The notes: a model not told the origin generated them from the letters alone. DNA of 64,000 nt from Acidobacteria bacterium UBA2994 (GCA_002346545.1 DEAA01000027.1:62001-126000), one strand, 5' to 3'; shown: positions 47,769 to 56,673, counted from the first letter of the stretch. Made by a program: numbers and translations.

Positions 47769-48464
47769 CTATAGCAGGTCGGAGAGATCGGCCCCGGGGG
47801 AGCGCTCCTCCGGGGCCGTTTCTCGTTTTAGGACCCGTGCCGCGCGGAGGCCGCCCAGCGTGGCGGACCGGCCATCGATCCGGATCCAGGATCCTTCCCT
47901 GAGCCCCACTACGGTCGTCGGGTTTTCTTCCAGAAACTCGGTGAGTCGCTCTTCTCTCGTTTCGCCCATGTGAGTGGACCCGGTGGGTGGGTCGAGATAG
48001 TGTGGATTGACTTGGAACGGCACCAGGCCGAGCGCGTCGAATGATGTCGGCTGCACGATCGGCATGTCGTTGGTTGTGCGGATGGTCGGACAGGCGACAT
48101 TGGCGCCCGCGCTCGCTCCCATGTAGACCAGGCCGTGACGGCAACGCTCGCGGAGGGTGGTGAGCAGCTTCTGTTCTTGCAGGGTTCTTAGGAGCCGGAA
48201 CGTGTTGCCGCCGCCGACGAAGACTGCCTCGGCCCAGGTCAGCGTCTCGTGGCCGGCCGAATCGGCCGTGACCGTTCGAACGTCTATTTCTTCGCGCCCG
48301 AAACGCGCGGTTGTGCGTTCGGTATAGCCTTGCCGGTCGAACAAGGCGAAGGGCACAAAGGCGAGCCGGCGTCGCACGCCGACGAACTCGCGCATCGCGG
48401 GCATGCAGTGGTCGAGGTAGCCCTCGCCGTGGTTGGTCGAGTTGCTGATCAGTAGCGCTTGCAT
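47769..48464 (-). CDS. pepE: peptidase E (alpha-aspartyl dipeptidase, S51)
   Basis: A 231-residue serine dipeptidase of the glutamine-amidotransferase-like fold. VFVGGGNTFRLLRTL, the nucleophile elbow YMGASAGANVACPT, and the His region FQVNPHYLDPP are all present; length equals E. coli PepE. It cleaves N-terminal Asp-Xaa dipeptides in the cytoplasm. Its last ~20 codons coincide with the hairpin terminator of the convergent VOC fusion gene, so the C-terminal tail is constrained by it. It begins 10 bp after the AlkZ-related gene on the same strand. Confidence 0.9.
   Translation of the reverse strand: MQALLISNSTNHGEGYLDHCMPAMREFVGVRRRLAFVPFALFDRQGYTERTTARFGREEIDVRTVTADSAGHETLTWAEAVFVGGGNTFRLLRTLQEQKLLTTLRERCRHGLVYMGASAGANVACPTIRTTNDMPIVQPTSFDALGLVPFQVNPHYLDPPTGSTHMGETREERLTEFLEENPTTVVGLREGSWIRIDGRSATLGGLRAARVLKRETAPEERSPGADLSDLL
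47789..47829 (+). terminator. intrinsic terminator of the VOC fusion gene
   Basis: CGGCCCCGG / CCGGGGCCG with an inner GGAGCGCTCC palindrome, followed by TTTCTCGTTTT. It lies inside the 3' end of the convergent peptidase E coding sequence. Confidence 0.75.
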
Positions 48465-48474
48465 CAGTGCGTTC

Positions 48475-49299
48475 CTAGTCGAGCGTGTCGAGCGGTGTCG
48501 TCAGGTGGTAGACGCCCCGCCTTGGCGAGACGGCGTAGCCCTCGGCGCAGAGTGCATGGTTGCCCAAACCAGCATCGGTCCGCGATAGACCCGTGGACCG
48601 GGCCAGCTCACCGGGAATGGTAACTCCGGCGCCGGCCAGGAACGCGCGCGCGATCTCCAGGAGCGCCGTGGCACGGTTGACGCGACTGGTCAGCTCCTCG
48701 GGGAAACGGCCTACACCGAGCGTCCAGATGTAGGTAAGCTTCGGAGCGTAGACGACTTGGCCCGGCATCACGAGCATCGCGGCCTGCAGCTCGTCGACCG
48801 CGCGCAGGAACCGCTTCCGGTCGGTCACGCCCGAATCGGCGCGCAGGTCGGCCGTGCCCAGCTCCCACTCCTTCCGCAGTGCGCGCAGTAGCGCCCGCGC
48901 ATCTGGACTAAGCTCGTTTTGTTCCGCCCGGCGACGGATGCCCCAGATGGCGTGGAAATACGGGACCATGCGCGGAGCGAGAAACATGGCCCTGCCCTTG
49001 GCCAGCTTGGCGTAGTACACATTGCCGCGGCGCACCAGTTCGTCCTTGAGCTGCCACGTGTGCGACGACTCGGGGTCTTTCTGTACGTTGCGGGGCATGA
49101 CAGCGTCGCGGCGCCCGCAGACGCCGACATAGAGCGACGGGCCGGGGCGGCGGGCGTCGGTCAAGCAGGCCGCAAAACCAACTTCGTTCACGAACAACTC
49201 GGCGTCGGCGACGGTGCGGATCTGGTGAGTGCCGGTGCGCTTCCAGTGCAGGTCGCGATGTTCTTCCGCGGTTTCAGGAACGGTGGGATGCTTTCGCAT
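48475..49299 (-). CDS. AlkZ-related winged-helix protein
   Basis: A 274-residue cytoplasmic protein resembling the AlkZ/YcaQ-related family: an N-terminal [17 protein letters not shown], the [41 protein letters not shown] segment typical of the group, then three winged-helix-like units. Classical AlkZ glycosylases unhook DNA adducts with a QxQ/QxD motif, which I do not see clearly, so DNA glycosylase activity is uncertain. It leads the pepE gene by 10 bp. Confidence 0.6.
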   Translation of the reverse strand: MRKHPTVPETAEEHRDLHWKRTGTHQIRTVADAELFVNEVGFAACLTDARRPGPSLYVGVCGRRDAVMPRNVQKDPESSHTWQLKDELVRRGNVYYAKLAKGRAMFLAPRMVPYFHAIWGIRRRAEQNELSPDARALLRALRKEWELGTADLRADSGVTDRKRFLRAVDELQAAMLVMPGQVVYAPKLTYIWTLGVGRFPEELTSRVNRATALLEIARAFLAGAGVTIPGELARSTGLSRTDAGLGNHALCAEGYAVSPRRGVYHLTTPLDTLD

Positions 49300-49394
49300 G
49301 GGGCTGGGGCCTCGCCGGCCGAGATCCTACACTCGTCTCGGGGATGCGGGTTGGGATCGCCCATCGCGGATGCACCCGAGAAGGAGGTCATGAA

Positions 49395-49898
49395 GTGAGT
49401 CGAAAGCAGATCGTCGCAGCCCTGGTGCTGCTCCCGTTCATTGTGTTCGCTTTCATGCTGTTGTTGTCCGGGAGTCGAGACGTGCCTGGGGCCTTTCTTG
49501 GAGGCGGCCCATTCATATCGGGCGAGCTGTACACCGGGCCTGAGCCCGATTGGAGCTTCCTGATCGACCGGGAGACGGTCGAGATGCAGTTGCTCGAGCC
49601 CCCGCGCTCGCGGGTCGTTTGGGTGGCCGTGCACGAGGGAAAGCCCTATGTGGTCTCGGGGTTCATGGGCGGTCTGCTGGGAAGTTTCTGGAAACACTGG
49701 CCGGAACAGGCGTTACGTGATGGCCGAGCCATCCTCCGAGTCGACGGGAGGCACTACGAGCGCCAGCTCGTGCGGATCACATCCGGGCGTGCTGTGATGG
49801 AAGGGGTGAGCGCCGAGCTGAACCGGAAGTACGGGTTCGGTGAAGCCGATTCGATCGAGGCGGGCGACACCTGGCTCTTCGAGCTCGCGCTGCGGTGA
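49395..49898 (+). CDS. membrane-anchored split-beta-barrel protein (FMN-binding-like)
   Basis: A 167-residue protein with one N-terminal membrane segment (residues 5-22) and a domain resembling the pyridoxamine-phosphate-oxidase/DUF385 split barrel: WSFLIDRETVEMQLL, SRVVWVAVHEGKPYVVSGFMG, GRAILRVDGRHYERQLVRI, ELNRKYGF, TWLFELALR. Such proteins bind flavin, F420 or haem, but no specific cofactor residue is visible. GTG start after AAGGAGG. Confidence 0.6.
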   Translation: MSRKQIVAALVLLPFIVFAFMLLLSGSRDVPGAFLGGGPFISGELYTGPEPDWSFLIDRETVEMQLLEPPRSRVVWVAVHEGKPYVVSGFMGGLLGSFWKHWPEQALRDGRAILRVDGRHYERQLVRITSGRAVMEGVSAELNRKYGFGEADSIEAGDTWLFELALR

Positions 49899-49958
49899 GC
49901 AGTCGGGACGGCGGGCCTCACTCGCGCCGTGTGGGTCTTAAGGCAACGCCCCATTGCA

Positions 49959-52106
49959 CTAAAGACCCAGGCGGATGCCGGCGTTCACGACGCGCCCGTC
50001 GATCGGGCCCCAGGCGTCGACTGTCCAGCGTCCGTCCGGATGCCGGCCCGGAAGCAGCAGTGGGTCTCGCCGGGTTTGACGTACGTCGCCGAGGTTTTCG
50101 ACGTTCGCGAAGATCCGCAGCTGGTCGGTGATGCGGAGGTCGAGCAGCCCGCCGTAGAGAAGGTAGGAGGGACTGATTGCCCGATATGGATTATCGTCGA
50201 GTTCCTGGCGGCCGGTGTAGAAGAGCTCGATGCCGATGCGGGCTGGCCCGGCCTCCCAGAGAATATCGAGCGATGCCGAGTGTCGAGGCGTGAGCGGGAC
50301 CAATCGCCTGGTCGAGCGGCCCGGTTCTTCCGGGTCGGATTCTTCCGACTGCAGGAACATGTAAGTGCTGATGACGTGAAGCTTGTTTACCTCGATCTGC
50401 GCCACGAGCTCGACGCCGTAAGTTCTGGTGGGGGATGGGGCGTTGACCAGCGCTAGCGGGCGGGCGCTCGGACCGTTATCGAGAATCTGCAGCGCGTCCC
50501 GGATGCGGGAGGCGAACACCGTGCCGGTCAACTCGAACGGCTCTCGCGCCCAGGTGATGTCGATTGCGCCGCTGTCGGCTCGCTCGGCCTCAAGCTCGCC
50601 AAGCGGGGCAAGGCCGCTGAGGCCAACCGCCTGGGTCTCGTCGGTGAAGGGTGTCGGGGCGTAGAAACCACGGCCCACCGAGACCCTCGTTTCCCATGGA
50701 CCGCCCCAGCGAATGAGGCCCGACACCCGCGGGCTGAACTGGCTGCCGTAGTCGCTGTGCTGGTCGAGACGCGCGCTTGCCGATACGGCGAGCCAATCGG
50801 TGACATCCAATTCGTCCTGGACGAAGACGGCCGGCACGGTAAAGGTGTAGTCGAAGCGGGGCACTATCTCCGACCGGAAGGCATCCTGCTGCAATGCGGT
50901 ACCAACGGTCCACGTGTGACTGCGGTCCACTCCCGTCAACGACAGCTCGCTGAACCACGTGTGATGCTGATCCGGCTCGATCTGCGGTCCGTAACGGTGT
51001 CGGTGGCGCTGGGTCGCGGCGCTCCCGCGGACAGCCAGTACTCGTGTGTCGGCGACAAGCCACCGTCCCACCAGCCCACCGTCGAACCGGTCGGTACCAA
51101 GAGCTTCTTTGAACGTCGATCCGTCCGCGAGCGTCGCGTCGGGTTCGGTCCCGCCCCGTCGTCGCTCAGTCAGGGCGCCAAGTGCCATCATGACTGAGTC
51201 GCCCTCGCCGTTCTCCCAGAAGAGCCGCGGACGGGCCACGAACCGACGGTACCGCGGTAGGTCGGTCCACCCGTCCCGGTCAAGATCAGAGCGGGTTTGG
51301 GTGTGTGCGCCGCCGACGAATGTTGCGCCCCAGCGCTCGTTCAGCGGCGAGGAGAGCCACAGCACGCTGTCGGTGCCGCCGTGCGTGGTGGCGTTAACGA
51401 GCACCTCGCGCTCGACCGCGTTCTGTCGAGGACGGCGGGACACCAGATTGACGACCCCGCCCACTGCCGACGAACCGTACAGCGCCGACGCCACCCCTTT
51501 GATGACCTCGACCTGCCCGAGGTCCATCGGTGGAATTTGCAGTACGCCGACGGCCCCGGTCTGGCCTCCGAAGAGGGGAAGGCCATCGGACAGGATCTGG
51601 GTATAGCGCCCGCGTAGACCCTGGATCCGCACCGACGCCCCACCGAGGGAAGGTGATGTCGTCTGCACCCGCAGTCCGTTGGTCTCTGCCAGGAGCATCG
51701 AGATGTCTCCCGGCGTCATCATGATCTTCTCCTGTACCTCTTCCTGTGGCACCACCTCTACGCGGAGGGGAAGGTCCTCGATTCGACGGTTGGTGCGGGT
51801 CGCGGTGACGATGATCTCCTCCTCGACGACCGCATGCGATTTGAGTTCCACTCGAACCCGTACCTCGTCACCCGACACGAGCTCGATCTCGGCCGTGCCT
51901 GTGTCGAAGCCGATGCGGCTCACGACTACGGTGTGGCTTCCTACCTCGACGGGGAGGACTGCCCGACCGTCGGCGTCGGTCTGGACCAGCGTCTCACCGA
52001 TCGATACGTCTGCCTCGGGCACCGGTTCGTAGTCGGATACGACCGTGACGATCACGCTTGTTGTCGGTTGCGCGAGAGTGGCGACAAGGAGGAGTGCCGG
52101 GAGCAT
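49959..52106 (-). CDS. TonB-dependent outer-membrane receptor
   Basis: A 715-residue receptor. Signal peptide at 1-13, then a carboxypeptidase-regulatory-like beta domain (about 15-90: VIVTVVSDYEPVPEADVSIG, TDADGRAVLPVEVGSHTVVV), a TonB-box-like EEIIVTATRT, the plug domain (about 110-225: LRVQTTSPSLGGASVRIQGLRG, VEVIKGVASALYGSSAVGGVVNLVSRRP) and a long beta-barrel ending in VVNAGIRLGL. Plug and barrel resemble siderophore/cobalamin receptors (BtuB/FepA type); the ligand is unknown. It stands alone and borders the accessory island. Confidence 0.9.
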   Translation of the reverse strand: MLPALLLVATLAQPTTSVIVTVVSDYEPVPEADVSIGETLVQTDADGRAVLPVEVGSHTVVVSRIGFDTGTAEIELVSGDEVRVRVELKSHAVVEEEIIVTATRTNRRIEDLPLRVEVVPQEEVQEKIMMTPGDISMLLAETNGLRVQTTSPSLGGASVRIQGLRGRYTQILSDGLPLFGGQTGAVGVLQIPPMDLGQVEVIKGVASALYGSSAVGGVVNLVSRRPRQNAVEREVLVNATTHGGTDSVLWLSSPLNERWGATFVGGAHTQTRSDLDRDGWTDLPRYRRFVARPRLFWENGEGDSVMMALGALTERRRGGTEPDATLADGSTFKEALGTDRFDGGLVGRWLVADTRVLAVRGSAATQRHRHRYGPQIEPDQHHTWFSELSLTGVDRSHTWTVGTALQQDAFRSEIVPRFDYTFTVPAVFVQDELDVTDWLAVSASARLDQHSDYGSQFSPRVSGLIRWGGPWETRVSVGRGFYAPTPFTDETQAVGLSGLAPLGELEAERADSGAIDITWAREPFELTGTVFASRIRDALQILDNGPSARPLALVNAPSPTRTYGVELVAQIEVNKLHVISTYMFLQSEESDPEEPGRSTRRLVPLTPRHSASLDILWEAGPARIGIELFYTGRQELDDNPYRAISPSYLLYGGLLDLRITDQLRIFANVENLGDVRQTRRDPLLLPGRHPDGRWTVDAWGPIDGRVVNAGIRLGL

Positions 52107-52138
52107 GGCTGGCGGCCGTCAATCACTGGAGGCGAGCG

Positions 52139-52178
52139 TGGTGCTGAGGAGGCCGAGTCGAACTGCCGGCACCACAAT
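52139..52178 (-). other. 3' tRNA-Phe fragment (putative attachment site, island edge)
   Basis: On the minus strand this matches the 3' half of the tRNA-Phe gene at 58152-58227 from the anticodon arm through the T arm to CCA: by eye 35 of 39 positions plus one inserted base, with 14 exact bases across the T loop (CGGCAGTTCGACTC). Orientation is direct relative to the intact tRNA. The extra base and a T-stem mismatch mean it is not functional. Confidence 0.7.
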
Positions 52179-52832
52179 CACTGGACAGATCTTGGCGCAA
52201 TCTTCTGACGGCTCTTGGAACACGAGAAAGCATGTGAGGTGGTCTTATGTGCACGTGACGATGTTGTGCCAGTGGTTGGGCTCGGTAGATTACCTCACGC
52301 CCACCCCAGCGGCAGGCTAAACACCTAAGTCTGAAATGCTGGGACTCCGTTGATGTGACGATGTTACCGCTCCTGACCGATGTTCGTGCCAGGACTAGCA
52401 GAGATGATCCGTTAGTCGCGGGATTCACCGTCGGCGTAAATGATGGAGGGTGTGCTGGTCAGCCGGTTGCTCACTGCCACTGGCACCTGATCCCAAGACG
52501 GAACCAGGATGTCGACGAACCGCGTGGTGGGGTCAGGAACGTAATTCCTGGGCTGGGTTCATACTGACCAAACGCGCGGCTGCTATCAGCGATGTAATCC
52601 CAAGCGGGAGAGGGGGATTAACTCGTAAGCCTGAGATGGAGGGCCCCACCAACAAAGAGACGATAGGCCGGCATTGCGCACCGGTCGGTGCTCTGCCCCT
52701 TGAGGAAAGGGGACAGAACGGACGAGGGGGCTAGTCGTCGCCCGTGAGTGGAACGAGGCGGACCTGTGGTAGGTGGTCCGGTCGCAGGGAGCCTTACCCG
52801 ATGCTCATTGACCCACCACTTCAAATGAGGAA
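52179..52832. other. non-coding stretch at the island edge
   Basis: About 650 bp without a credible gene. Short frames on both strands give low-quality translations. No hairpin or repeat other than the tRNA fragment at one side and the terminator at the other is visible. Confidence 0.4.
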
Positions 52833-52861
52833 GGGCTCAACCGAAAACATCGGTTGAGCCC
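52833..52861 (-). terminator. intrinsic terminator after the beta-barrel gene
   Basis: GGGCTCAACCGA / TCGGTTGAGCCC, a perfect 12-bp stem with a 5-nt loop, then TTCCTCATTT on the minus strand, 21 bp after the stop at 52883. A near copy of this hairpin is at 56769-56795. Confidence 0.75.
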
Positions 52862-52882
52862 GTTCCCGCCGAACTGAAAGAC

Positions 52883-53260
52883 TTAGCGAGTAAACAATTC
52901 GCCGTTGTATGAACGGTTCGCAAGATCGATGGTCCCTACAGAACGTACGCGGTCGCCATTCGACCCATCGATGTCTAGCGTTACCTTCCAGGCACTCGAG
53001 CCAGGAGTCTGTTCCCAGGTCCCCTCCCCGAGCGCACCCAACGTATTTCCATCCTGAAATGCTTGCCCTGCGTAGGTGCATGTCCCGCTGGTTGCACCTG
53101 CCTCAGATAACGGTTGAACCACTGTCAATGTCGCAAAGCCTGCACCATAAACGTCGGCCTCGCCTTCAAAGTGTGCATTTATCACGAGGTCGCCGTCCGC
53201 GGATTTACTGTAGGTATTGCCGACATGTTTCGCAGAAAACTTTCCGATTAAGTCTGCCAT
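52883..53260 (-). CDS. small beta-barrel protein (lipocalin/allene-oxide-cyclase-like)
   Basis: A 125-residue protein, probably all-beta: FSAKHVGNTYSKSADGDLVIN, GFATLTVVQPL, SGTCTYAGQAF, GEGTWEQTPGSSAWKVTLDI, SVGTIDLANRSYNG. The pattern resembles DUF3224/allene-oxide-cyclase-like barrels, which bind small ligands. No signal peptide. ATG at 53260 with strong GGAGGAG upstream and a terminator downstream, so it is a single-gene unit. Confidence 0.6.
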   Translation of the reverse strand: MADLIGKFSAKHVGNTYSKSADGDLVINAHFEGEADVYGAGFATLTVVQPLSEAGATSGTCTYAGQAFQDGNTLGALGEGTWEQTPGSSAWKVTLDIDGSNGDRVRSVGTIDLANRSYNGELFTR

Positions 53261-53451
53261 CGTTTTCTCCTCCAAGTATGGTTGTCCAGGGTTGCCTCTG
53301 CCCAGTGAAAGCCACTGACACGGCCCGCCAAACGGACCGAAAGGCAGAAACGGCTACTTCGCCAACATATTCGCGCCAGCTACGGTCAGGATGCAGCTAG
53401 CGCTCAGAACAACTGAGAGTGACCTCACTGTATATATCGTTCGACTGCCAG

Positions 53452-53558
53452 TCAACACGGGTCGTGGGCGTGGCATGACTGCGGCCTCTGGCGGCCGCTG
53501 CACGCTGATGGTGGCAGAACGGCCACAAACCGGGACAAGGTGCCCAGCCAAGAGGAGG
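53452..53558 (-). repeat. island spacer repeat, copy 1
   Basis: Roughly 60% similar by eye to 56669-56770, sharing CACGGGT.GTG, CTGCGGCCTC, CGCTGA, GAAC and CCACAAA in the same order. On the minus strand both end in similar small frames (QRPQSCHAHDPC here, PRPQTCTQHNPC in copy 2). Confidence 0.45.
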
Positions 53559-53601
53559 GCACGCGGGTTGTTCGCTCACAGAGGGCTGGCTTTACGGAGA
53601 A

Positions 53602-53618
53602 AAAGTGATGCCGAGGGG
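53602..53618 (-). repeat. 17-bp copy of the tRNA-Phe 3' end inside the island
   Basis: AAAGTGATGCCGAGGGG matches 58148-58164 (AAAGTGGTGCCGAGGGG) at 16 of 17 positions, covering the acceptor 3' strand, CCA and four bases beyond. Same orientation as the intact tRNA; a candidate second attachment site. Confidence 0.55.
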
Positions 53619-53662
53619 TACTCCTATCTTCAGGCCATCGGTCGAGAGCGCGGGAGGATGTG

Positions 53663-54817
53663 ATGAATCGACGTGAGTTCGTGGCGCTGGCCGCCATGGT
53701 CCCAGGGGTGTCAGCGCTGAGCCAGGTGAGCGGTGGTAGGGAACCGGTGCAGGCGGCACAGCAGCCACCCTTCACGTTCTACTCGCCCCTGGCCGAGGCC
53801 TGGTACCGCGGCGGCGAGTACTTCACCTGGACCTCCACCACTGAGAACAACGCTAGACGGACAGTCGAGGTTTTCTACCGAAGTTTTGGTCGCCGCAATA
53901 ATCCGGCCATCGTTATTCTTCATGGGTTTAGGAGTTCTAGCTTCGATTTTCGTGAGCTGATTGCTCTCCTGGAACACGACTATTTCTTGTGCGCGCTGGA
54001 TTTTCCCGGTTTCGGGTTCTCAGACAAGCCACAGGATGGCTACTCGTACATGCTCAAGGACGATGCCAGACTGCTGGACTACTATGTTCGTGAGGTCGTC
54101 GGTCTCGCCAGCTTTCACCTGTTGACCCATGACCGCGGGGTCAGCACTGGCTTAGCGTTTCTTGGTGATTATCTCGACGCGCCGAGGCGGGACTACGAGA
54201 TCACGTACCACTTCTTATCGAATAGCGGGAGCTTCCTGCCGCTAGCCAACCGACCCGAGGGCGCGAATCGCATCTTGCATCCCGTCCAGGGAGCCGAGGT
54301 CATCGAGGAGGTGCGCTCCAGGCCCAGAGTCATCGAAGGTGACCCGTTGGCTGTCGCCCGTGCCGATGTCCACGCCTTCAACGACGGGCTGGGAGCTGAG
54401 CTGTATCTGGTCAGATACCAGCTGGAGCGAGCAGCACACGAAGATCGGTGGCTCGCGAATCTCACGGCGAGCCCGGTGCCGACAGCTCTGTTCTGGGGCG
54501 TGCTCGACACGTCGAACCCTGTCCGTATTGCCAATCACATCTGGATGGAGCACATGAATGCCCGCGAGCCGGAGAGCAGCTTCTGGCTGTTGCCCACCGC
54601 TGGGCACTACCCGCAGCTCGATGCCCCGCAAGCGGTCTACGAGATCGTGCGAACGTGCCTGACTGGGCGAATTCCGTCCCCCGAGGACGAAAACGCCTTT
54701 ATGTCGGACTTGGCAGCCGAGCGGACCAACCCTGCCTCACCGGTGTACGTGGGCCGTTCCCACATCAGAGAACTGAGTTTTCCTGGAGCCGTTCAATACT
54801 CTCCAGCGGGCTACTAG
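53663..54817 (+). CDS. alpha/beta hydrolase (epoxide hydrolase / dehalogenase-like)
   Basis: A 384-residue hydrolase. The first ~30 residues form a Tat/Sec-type signal (NRREFVALAAMVPGVSAL). The core shows the oxyanion HGFRSSSFDF, DFPGFGFSD, the nucleophile elbow LLTHDRGVS (Asp as in HDxG dehalogenases and epoxide hydrolases) and the catalytic His in TAGHYPQLDAP. The family cleaves C-X or epoxide bonds by an Asp-ester. Catalytic acid not assigned. Start at ATG 53663 after GGGAGG; the frame also opens at GTG 53660. It is one of the few island genes with GC like the host. Confidence 0.82.
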   Translation: MNRREFVALAAMVPGVSALSQVSGGREPVQAAQQPPFTFYSPLAEAWYRGGEYFTWTSTTENNARRTVEVFYRSFGRRNNPAIVILHGFRSSSFDFRELIALLEHDYFLCALDFPGFGFSDKPQDGYSYMLKDDARLLDYYVREVVGLASFHLLTHDRGVSTGLAFLGDYLDAPRRDYEITYHFLSNSGSFLPLANRPEGANRILHPVQGAEVIEEVRSRPRVIEGDPLAVARADVHAFNDGLGAELYLVRYQLERAAHEDRWLANLTASPVPTALFWGVLDTSNPVRIANHIWMEHMNAREPESSFWLLPTAGHYPQLDAPQAVYEIVRTCLTGRIPSPEDENAFMSDLAAERTNPASPVYVGRSHIRELSFPGAVQYSPAGY

Positions 54818-54861
54818 TAGCCTACTGACTGACTGTTACAGTTCCTGGTGAGCTTCCTCTG

Positions 54862-55287
54862 CTAAGGAAGCTTCCAGTCTCCCTTCATGAGGCCACGGCC
54901 CTGTATGGTCTCGCCGATCGGCATGGCGCGAAAGGTGTTGTCGCCGGTGATGCCAGCGTATTTTCCAGTTCCACCGGTCCAGCGGTAGTCGCCATTAAAC
55001 CCATCTTCCGGATCGATGGTGCCTTTCCAGGCGAAGTACGCTTTGTCGTTGTCATAGTCCGTGACGATGCCATGTCCATGGGCGGTTCCCTTCCCTTGGC
55101 GGGTGTCGGTAATTCCAGGACAGACCCAAGATGTCTCATGTAGGAACCCATTCCCATCGTCATTGAAGAAGGTCCCACTGTACACATCCTGCGTCACGAC
55201 ATGTCCCTCTTCTAGCTCATGTGAGGCGGATGAGATATTCCAGCCGAACAAACCGGTGTAGGTGCCTTGCTTCGCCAGTTGAGCCAT
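54862..55287 (-). CDS. small beta-barrel protein (DUF3224-like)
   Basis: A 141-residue all-beta protein: GTYTGLFGWNISSASHELEE, HVVTQDVYSGTFFND, GIVTDYDNDKAYFAWKGT, and the GGTGKYAGITGDNTFRAM block typical of DUF3224/allene-oxide-cyclase-like barrels. No signal peptide. GGGGG ribosome binding site. Convergent with the hydrolase gene. Confidence 0.65.
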   Translation of the reverse strand: MAQLAKQGTYTGLFGWNISSASHELEEGHVVTQDVYSGTFFNDDGNGFLHETSWVCPGITDTRQGKGTAHGHGIVTDYDNDKAYFAWKGTIDPEDGFNGDYRWTGGTGKYAGITGDNTFRAMPIGETIQGRGLMKGDWKLP

Positions 55288-55716
55288 CGTTCCCCCTATT
55301 CTCTGGAGCCATCGTCCAGAGTTAAGTCAAGTTTCGTCAGTCGCCCGTAGGTGCTGTACAGGCAACACAGCGACCTGCGTAGAGACCCCAGCCCATTGGG
55401 CTTGGGATGACGCTGATCTCACCATATGCCGTCCATGGCTGTAAATGTTGGTGACCGCCTTGGCCTGCGACGACACCCACGGTGACGCGAGTCCTCTGGG
55501 CATCCCGTCCCGGTTGAACCACCTCCCAGCCAGCGGTAGAGTGGTCATGCCATGGGTGACGCCGGACGATGTCAGAGCCCCCTTGGCGTTCTGAAAATGA
55601 ACTCGAACCCCAATCAGATATACCGAGACGTCCAACGGACGGCTAGATGATTTCCAGCCACGCACACAAAATCTAACTTAACGAGACTAAGTGGCGTTGT
55701 GCAGAGCGAGAGAAAT
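55288..55716. other. intergenic spacer
   Basis: About 430 bp with no credible gene. A minus-strand frame at 55327-55665 is open but Ser/Arg/Gly-rich and motif-free. No repeat recognised. Confidence 0.4.
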
Positions 55717-56124
55717 ATGAAGAAATTGTTTAGCGGGATAGCATTGATGCTTTTGGCAAGTTTTTCTTATGGACAGTCAACAGACCCAGATGCTGAGCTA
55801 GTAAAGAATGAGTTTGACGCATACTTCAATGACTTTAATGCGAGAGACTTTGATGCAATCGCAACGCATTTTCAGGTTCCGGCCATGTTTAAGAGAACCC
55901 CTGATGTCATTGCAGCTACTCATGAAGAAGTTGTGGAGTTCTTTAATTCATTTCCACTTCAAGAGGGGTATGCGTACAGTTTGATGGACCATGTTGAGGT
56001 CCATCGACTGGCTGAATCTATCTATTACTTGAACTTAGAGTTCTCCCACTATAACGGTTCTGACGAACTTTTGTTTGAGGGAAGCAGCCTTTACTTTTTA
56101 GTGATGAAACAGGAAGTTGGATAA
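55717..56124 (+). CDS. secreted NTF2/SnoaL-like protein
   Basis: A 135-residue protein with a signal peptide (MKKLFSGIALMLLASFSYGQ) and an NTF2-like domain: ELVKNEFDAYFNDFNARDFDAIATHF, EEVVEFFNSFPL, LAESIYYLNLEFSHYNGSDEL. Probably a ligand-binding or orphan enzyme domain. The gene is markedly AT-rich compared with the flanks (AAGAATGAGTTTGACGC-type codons), so it looks acquired from another source. ATG at 55717 is weakly supported by a GAGAGAAAT upstream. Confidence 0.7.
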   Translation: MKKLFSGIALMLLASFSYGQSTDPDAELVKNEFDAYFNDFNARDFDAIATHFQVPAMFKRTPDVIAATHEEVVEFFNSFPLQEGYAYSLMDHVEVHRLAESIYYLNLEFSHYNGSDELLFEGSSLYFLVMKQEVG

Positions 56125-56142
56125 TATTTACTCTATGGACTG

Positions 56143-56232
56143 GTGACCGAAAATAGAGAATCAACAAAAATCGTCGCTCTCGCCAAAGTGCACCGTCTCG
56201 CCCGCGAGTGGGACAAGGTGCACCCGGAGTAA
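56143..56232 (+). CDS. possible 29-codon ORF with a duplicated tail
   Basis: GTG-initiated frame MTENRESTKIVALAKVHRLA then REWDKVHPE. The end LAREWDKVHPE closely resembles the C-terminus of the next protein (FAREWDEAHPR). It is either a real micro-ORF or the leftover 3' end of a duplicated copy of that gene. Confidence 0.25.
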   Translation: MTENRESTKIVALAKVHRLAREWDKVHPE

Positions 56233-56247
56233 CTGGGAGACTCTAAG

Positions 56248-56631
56248 GTGCTTGGCGTGCTGCTGTTCACGCTCGCAAGTCTGGCTCTGCTCGCTGTGGC
56301 GATCGCTGTGCCGAAGCTGATGCGCCTCAGAATCAGATTCTTCAAGTGGATTCATTGGACTTGGGCGGTCCGCGTGCATGAAGAGCACTTCGAGAGACTG
56401 GTTCTCGTCCGGCGTATCGTTCTGATTGGGCTGGCGGGAGTACTATTTTGGTTCGGTGTTGCGAGCGCGTTGTACTGCGACGGAGACACCACAGTTCGTT
56501 GCTCTAGTTGTGCACGTGAGAGTACGGGCCGGGTTCGCAACGCCCGAACCACCTGTATAACCCCAGAGCAGATCGCCGAAGCCCAACCCTTCGCGCGTGA
56601 GTGGGACGAAGCGCATCCGCGTAACCCGTAA
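56248..56631 (+). CDS. small membrane protein with two transmembrane segments
   Basis: A 127-residue protein with two hydrophobic helices (about 2-22 and 52-74) joined by a basic loop (RLRIRFFKWIHWTWAVRVHEEH), then a tail with five Cys/His-containing stretches (CDGDTTVRCSSCARE, CITPEQ) and the FAREWDEAHPRNP end. The Cys pairs could bind zinc or form disulfides. GTG start with GGGAGA upstream. Family unknown. Confidence 0.55.
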   Translation: MLGVLLFTLASLALLAVAIAVPKLMRLRIRFFKWIHWTWAVRVHEEHFERLVLVRRIVLIGLAGVLFWFGVASALYCDGDTTVRCSSCARESTGRVRNARTTCITPEQIAEAQPFAREWDEAHPRNP

Positions 56632-56652
56632 GTCTCGTCCTCACCAACACCA

Positions 56653-56673
56653 GCCGACCGATGGGCAATCAGC
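56653..56673 (+). repeat. 21-bp repeat GCCGACCGAYGGGCAATCAGC, copy 1
   Basis: 20 of 21 bases identical to 57947-57967, where the sequence lies inside the small ORF next to tRNA-Phe. Direct orientation. Confidence 0.6.

Larger units (their letters stand above)
53261..53662. other. intergenic spacer with two repeats
   Basis: About 400 bp between the beta-barrel gene and the divergent hydrolase gene. It holds the 53452-53558 repeat and a 17-bp tRNA 3'-end copy at 53602-53618. Frames on both strands are short and not protein-like. Confidence 0.45.
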
